A stretch of 7,342 nt of DNA from the NCBI GenBank assembly GCA_016182285.1, contig JACOXQ010000069.1:1-7342 (forward strand), written 5' to 3'. The stretch comes from Candidatus Kaiserbacteria bacterium (GTDB lineage Bacteria; Patescibacteriota; Minisyncoccia; Phycocordibacterales; Phycocordibacteraceae). Each line of letters opens with the position of its first letter. Position 1 is the first letter of the stretch. The notes under the pieces are model-generated. The model had not been told where the DNA came from and searched no databases. It saw only the letters and a program-made list of their open reading frames with translations. This document shows positions 4,636 through 7,342 of this stretch, piece after piece. The translations under genes and the position numbers were made by a program.

Positions 4636-5670
4636 TTACTGGTACTGGATGTAGATGGGTGCGGGGGTGAGCTTCAATACTTCTTCGGGCGAGAACATAC
4701 CTGAAAGAGACCTCGCATCGTTTTTATAAAACAGCTTAATGCCCGTGAATTGCACCGGCTCCGGATATATGACCCTCGTATACGTGCCTCTCTTCAGCTC
4801 TTTGGAGCCGAAGCCGTCCATGTCTATCACGAGCTGCACCTCCGGCAATGGCTTTATATTTTCATAATTCGTTACCATCGCCTGCGTAAAGCGGTGCACG
4901 ACGAGCATCTTCGGCGGGAGATGATTCTCGCGCACGAGGCCGGCTAGGTACTCCGCGGCATAGTTCACGTCGGCGGCGTCAAACGTGCCGATAACCGTGC
5001 CGGGACGATTGCCGAATTTCATGGAGAACTCGGGGTCAATGGCGAGATGGACGGTCGGCATCTTCAGATATTTTTCCAGCTGCGGGAGCTCGTGTTGCAG
5101 AGTGCTCTTCCCCACCTGCACATCCAAAAAAACGATGCCGTTGATTCTGTTCGCTAATTCCAGAGCATGTTCTATCTGGTCGTCCGGCATCCGAAGAATG
5201 TACTTTTCTTCTTTTCCGGCGCTTGCCTGCGCCACGACCGCGATGTAGTGAATTGCCGGTACTGCTGGAGTATTCGGGTCGGCAGCAGTCCACATTTTCG
5301 TGGTGCTCGCGAGCATAGCGAGCATCTGGTCAGCCGGATATTCTCCCAGTACGCCCATCTGCTTTGAATAAAAATTGCCGTAATACGCGACCACGCGCGT
5401 AAACGGCAGAATGGCGCCCGCGTTCGGATACACTGTCTTCACCGGCCAGAGCCTCGGCGTCGACGAGGAAGTCAGACTTTCTGTCGAGCTGGCATGTGCA
5501 AGCGCGAGGAGTCTCGCATCGTAATCGGCTTCGTCCAGCTCCGGCAAAGGGATAAAACGGTCTGCGATTTCCGAGCGATATTCGGATGCTACGAGGCCGG
5601 AATAGCCGAATGTATAGACGAGTGCGAGTACAGCGCCACTTGCCAACGTCGCACGCATTGTGACAGACAT
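4636..5670 (-). CDS. Secreted or membrane-anchored protein of an uncharacterised family, TIM-barrel/glycosidase-like look
   Basis: This 344-residue protein has an N-terminal hydrophobic segment (residues about 7-28, no lipobox Cys) that would export or anchor it. A variable linker rich in Ser/Thr/Ala follows (about 58-71). The conserved part runs from about residue 86 to the end, with RVVAYYGNFYSKQMGVLGEYP, HYIAVVAQASAG, YILRMPDDQIEHALELA, GIVFLDVQVGKST, VHLAIDPEFSM, PPKMLVVHRFTQAM, VQLVIDMDGFG and FTGIKLFYKND. Regular alternation of hydrophobic strands ending in acidic or polar residues (LDVQ, AIDPEF, VVHRF, VIDMDGF, KLFYK) suggests a beta/alpha barrel such as glycoside hydrolases use, with acidic residues at strand ends. 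I know similar uncharacterised extracytoplasmic proteins in other bacteria but no proven activity. It is the last gene of the sigma/DUF5667 operon (gap of 18 nt), so it may be an envelope target of that regulation. Confidence 0.85.
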   Translation of the reverse strand: MSVTMRATLASGAVLALVYTFGYSGLVASEYRSEIADRFIPLPELDEADYDARLLALAHASSTESLTSSSTPRLWPVKTVYPNAGAILPFTRVVAYYGNFYSKQMGVLGEYPADQMLAMLASTTKMWTAADPNTPAVPAIHYIAVVAQASAGKEEKYILRMPDDQIEHALELANRINGIVFLDVQVGKSTLQHELPQLEKYLKMPTVHLAIDPEFSMKFGNRPGTVIGTFDAADVNYAAEYLAGLVRENHLPPKMLVVHRFTQAMVTNYENIKPLPEVQLVIDMDGFGSKELKRGTYTRVIYPEPVQFTGIKLFYKNDARSLSGMFSPEEVLKLTPAPIYIQYQ

Positions 5671-5678
5671 TACGCTCT

Positions 5679-5687
5679 ATGGTAGCA
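5679..5687 (-). promoter_or_regulatory. Possible internal extended -10 before the secreted protein gene
   Basis: TGC-TACCAT on the minus strand (hexamer at 5684-5679) lies 8 nt before ATG 5670, the same spacing as the other leaderless candidates in this window. There is no recognisable -35, and the site sits just after the stop of the upstream gene. Co-transcription with the upstream genes is equally likely. Confidence 0.27.
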
Positions 5688-5688
5688 G

Positions 5689-6807
5689 TTAATCGCCGTT
5701 TTTTCCTGAATTGCTTCCACTGCCCGAATTATCCTTTCCGTCTCTATCGGAACCGCTTCCTTTACCGGAATTATTCTCCTTCCTTGAGGAATCGCGCTTC
5801 TCTTTTTCTTTTTCTTCTTCGCCGAATTTCAACCCGCGCGTGAGCGAAATATCTGCTTCTTTCGCCGCGCTCTCGGAATCAAGCAATGCCGAATACGCAT
5901 TATCCGAATCGCCGGAGCCCCGCTTCTGCCGAGCGTCTTCCAAAGCGTCCTCCGCCGTTTGGAGCGTCTGTGGAATATTTTCCAATATGACATCCCGCAC
6001 CGACGAGCCGCTCGTGCCGGATGTGGATTCGGCGCCCTTCAAGCGGTCTTCCGTTTCTTTGATTATCGTCCGGACCGACTGCGCGCGCTCGTCAAACTCG
6101 TTGCGGGAGTCTTTCAGGAATGTTTCCACGGTATTGGTCCGCCTCTCTTTGGCTTTATTGGCATTCTCTTCTACGGAATCGTGGAGCGGGACGATATCGT
6201 CTTTCTGCGGCACCTCGCTGTTTCTCACTGTGGACAATATCCGCGAGTGCGCGTTTATATGCGCTTCAAAGTCCACGCGCGCGTTCACCGCATCTTCCAT
6301 CGACCCATTTGATTCCAAATTATCCACTGCAGAATTGAATGCCGTGACGCTGTTCTCAAAATGCTCCCTGACTGTCTCTGCAGAAGTCTTATCCAGACGG
6401 CCCTGCGCCGCGAGTGTTTCAGCCTCTTCAAGGCGCCGTATCGTCCTCTCCGCCTCAAAACGCGCCTTCGGAACGCCGCCGAGGACCATCGCCCCGCGCA
6501 GGGGTTCGTTCACATATATCTTCACAGGATACAGGATGTCGCCAGGCAGGGCTCCCTCGGCGGCGGAGGCCGCTCCGCCTCCTGCGAGGAGTACTATAAG
6601 CGCGCCCGCTATGGCGTATTGAAAACGGAATCCGGAAATGTAGACCTTCCACGGAGAGATGATTTCTGCCGGATGCGTCTCCGCGTGCTCCAGAAGGCGC
6701 GACAGCACCGCCCTCTTTTTTTTTTTTTTTTTCCGTAGGTGCCGTATTTCTTTTATTCCCTTTGGGAAAAAATCATCGTTCATGTCATTCATATTATTTT
6801 TCATCAT
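5689..6807 (-). CDS. DUF5667-domain membrane protein, candidate anti-sigma factor/sensor
   Basis: The protein is 372 residues if translation starts at ATG 6807; ATG 6804 directly after it is as likely, and M6 or M9 is possible. Order of parts: a cytoplasmic N-terminus with six lysines (K26-K31) and a helical stretch to about 50; one membrane helix (about 64-83); then a DUF5667-like domain beginning EGALPGDILYPVKIYVNEPL at 84 and continuing with KARFEAERTIRRLEEAETLAAQGRLD. A long, charged, probably coiled helical region runs to about 330, ending in a low-complexity Ser/Gly/Asn/Lys tail. Only the N-terminal 60 residues would face the cytoplasm, the layout of anti-sigma factors, but no zinc-binding HxxxCxxC motif is present. 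The start overlaps the sigma gene by 14 bp, implying translational coupling. The lysine run is encoded within a 17-nt A tract. The anti-sigma role is inferred from context. Confidence 0.85.
   Translation of the reverse strand: MMKNNMNDMNDDFFPKGIKEIRHLRKKKKKKRAVLSRLLEHAETHPAEIISPWKVYISGFRFQYAIAGALIVLLAGGGAASAAEGALPGDILYPVKIYVNEPLRGAMVLGGVPKARFEAERTIRRLEEAETLAAQGRLDKTSAETVREHFENSVTAFNSAVDNLESNGSMEDAVNARVDFEAHINAHSRILSTVRNSEVPQKDDIVPLHDSVEENANKAKERRTNTVETFLKDSRNEFDERAQSVRTIIKETEDRLKGAESTSGTSGSSVRDVILENIPQTLQTAEDALEDARQKRGSGDSDNAYSALLDSESAAKEADISLTRGLKFGEEEKEKEKRDSSRKENNSGKGSGSDRDGKDNSGSGSNSGKNGD
6716..6732 (-). repeat. 17-nt homopolymer (A on the coding strand) inside the DUF5667 gene
   Basis: Seventeen consecutive T on plus read as A17 in the coding strand and encode K26-K31 (AAA x5, AAG). 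Loss of one A leads to a stop at about 6609, before the membrane helix; gain of one A leads to a stop at 6455 after a basic, non-membrane frame. The tract could therefore switch the membrane regulator off by DNA or transcript slippage. Exact length is also prone to sequencing error. Confidence 0.9.
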
Positions 6808-7321
6808 ATCCTGCCAGCTTCCTTAATTGCCGCACTCCCCGATGGATCCGGACCGATACGGCGTTGGTCGTTTCTCCCAATATCTCCGCTATTTCTTTTG
6901 GTCTAAAATCTTCCACGAACCTAAGATAGACCGCCTGCTGATAGAGAGGTTCCAGCTCCCGTATCTTCTCCATAAGAAGCTTCGCCTCGTGCTCCATCTC
7001 TATGTCTTCCTTTTGCGCCGTGTCCATGAACGCCTCCGCGTCCGTCTCTGCTTCTTCAGCGAGCGATTCAAGTGATACTGGTTTCTTCTTGCGATACCAG
7101 TCAATGATACCGTTCCTCGCAATGGAGAAAAGGAACGCCCGCTCGTTCCGTATCTCTTTCCCTCCGCGCGAGAGTGCGTTCCAAAAGCGCATGAACGTGT
7201 CCTGCATGATGTCAACCGCCACCTCCGCATCGGACGTCCGTAAAAGACAAAATCTAAAAACCGAATCCGATTCGTTATGGTAAAGGTTTATGAATTTGTT
7301 TTTTATGGTATCCGATTCCAT
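6794..7321 (-). CDS. ECF-like sigma-70 family RNA polymerase sigma factor
   Basis: This 175-residue protein has the two-domain layout of extracytoplasmic-function sigma factors. Region 2 spans about residues 10-80 and contains the -10 recognition helix AVDIMQDTFMRFWNAL (35-50) and AFLFSIARNGIIDWYRKKK (62-80). A Glu-rich linker with EDIEMEHEAK follows. Region 4 spans about 120-170, with QQAVYLRFVEDFRPKEIAEI and the helix-turn-helix IAEILGETTNAVSVRIHRGV. It directs RNA polymerase to a set of promoters, usually in response to envelope signals. ATG 7321 is preferred over the in-frame TTG at 7327. No good promoter can be judged because only 21 nt remain upstream. It overlaps the DUF5667 gene by 14 bp, the classic sigma/anti-sigma coupling. 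It is complete and shows no missing conserved block. Confidence 0.94.
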   Translation of the reverse strand: MESDTIKNKFINLYHNESDSVFRFCLLRTSDAEVAVDIMQDTFMRFWNALSRGGKEIRNERAFLFSIARNGIIDWYRKKKPVSLESLAEEAETDAEAFMDTAQKEDIEMEHEAKLLMEKIRELEPLYQQAVYLRFVEDFRPKEIAEILGETTNAVSVRIHRGVRQLRKLAGYDEK

Positions 7322-7342
7322 ATCCAAAGACGAATGAGAATC

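Noticed and set aside
5711..6622. Long plus-strand open frame of 303 codons opposite the DUF5667 gene
   Set aside because: It is Ser/Phe/Leu-rich low-complexity antisense of a clearly real gene, with no domain, ribosome site or promoter.
1..7342. tRNA, rRNA, CRISPR array or riboswitch
   Set aside because: No cloverleaf, rRNA-like stretch, regularly spaced repeats or aptamer-like leader was found; intergenic gaps are too short for most of these.

Overview
The window looks like a piece of chromosome from a Candidate Phyla Radiation (Patescibacteria, probably Parcubacteria-type) bacterium. The support is indirect: the left-edge gene resembles a TraG/T4SS-coupling-type ATPase family common in those genomes, a short sigma factor is followed by a DUF5667 membrane protein, most genes are compact and lack Shine-Dalgarno sites, and several have a -10 box 7-9 nt from the start codon, as expected for leaderless transcripts. 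GC is moderate (near 50%). No rRNA, tRNA, CRISPR array, transposase or integrase was seen.

Layout from left to right. (1) Bases 1-1112, minus strand: N-terminal 370 residues of a gene running off the left edge. (2) A palindromic -10 box (AGTATACT, 1120-1127) sits between it and the divergent plus-strand DedA membrane protein (1136-1753). (3) A near-perfect 45-nt palindrome (1767-1811) separates DedA from a convergent minus-strand pair made of a DsbA-like thiol oxidoreductase (2568-3260) and a ZIP metal transporter (1814-2557). (4) Plus strand 3322-4465: two genes that look different from the rest, an orphan 136-residue protein and a secreted beta-rich protein ending in Phe like an outer-membrane barrel. 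Both have good Shine-Dalgarno sites and classical GC-hairpin/U-tract terminators. (5) Bases 4513-4635 hold two more hairpins, one of them (4576-4620) a sister of the palindrome at 1767-1811. (6) Minus strand 4636-7321: an ECF-like sigma factor, then an overlapping DUF5667 membrane protein that is a candidate anti-sigma factor or sensor, then a secreted uncharacterised protein.

Proposed logic. The right block is a sigma/membrane-regulator/envelope-protein operon in which the regulator gene carries a 17-nt A run inside its 5' region, a possible slippage or phase-variation switch. The middle minus block handles extracytoplasmic thiol chemistry and metal uptake. The plus-strand pair at 3300-4512 looks like a transferred cassette with its own expression signals. 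The most notable points are the two sister palindromes whose differences are fully compensated, the shared divergent -10, the A17 tract, and the barrel-like protein in a lineage thought to lack an outer membrane.
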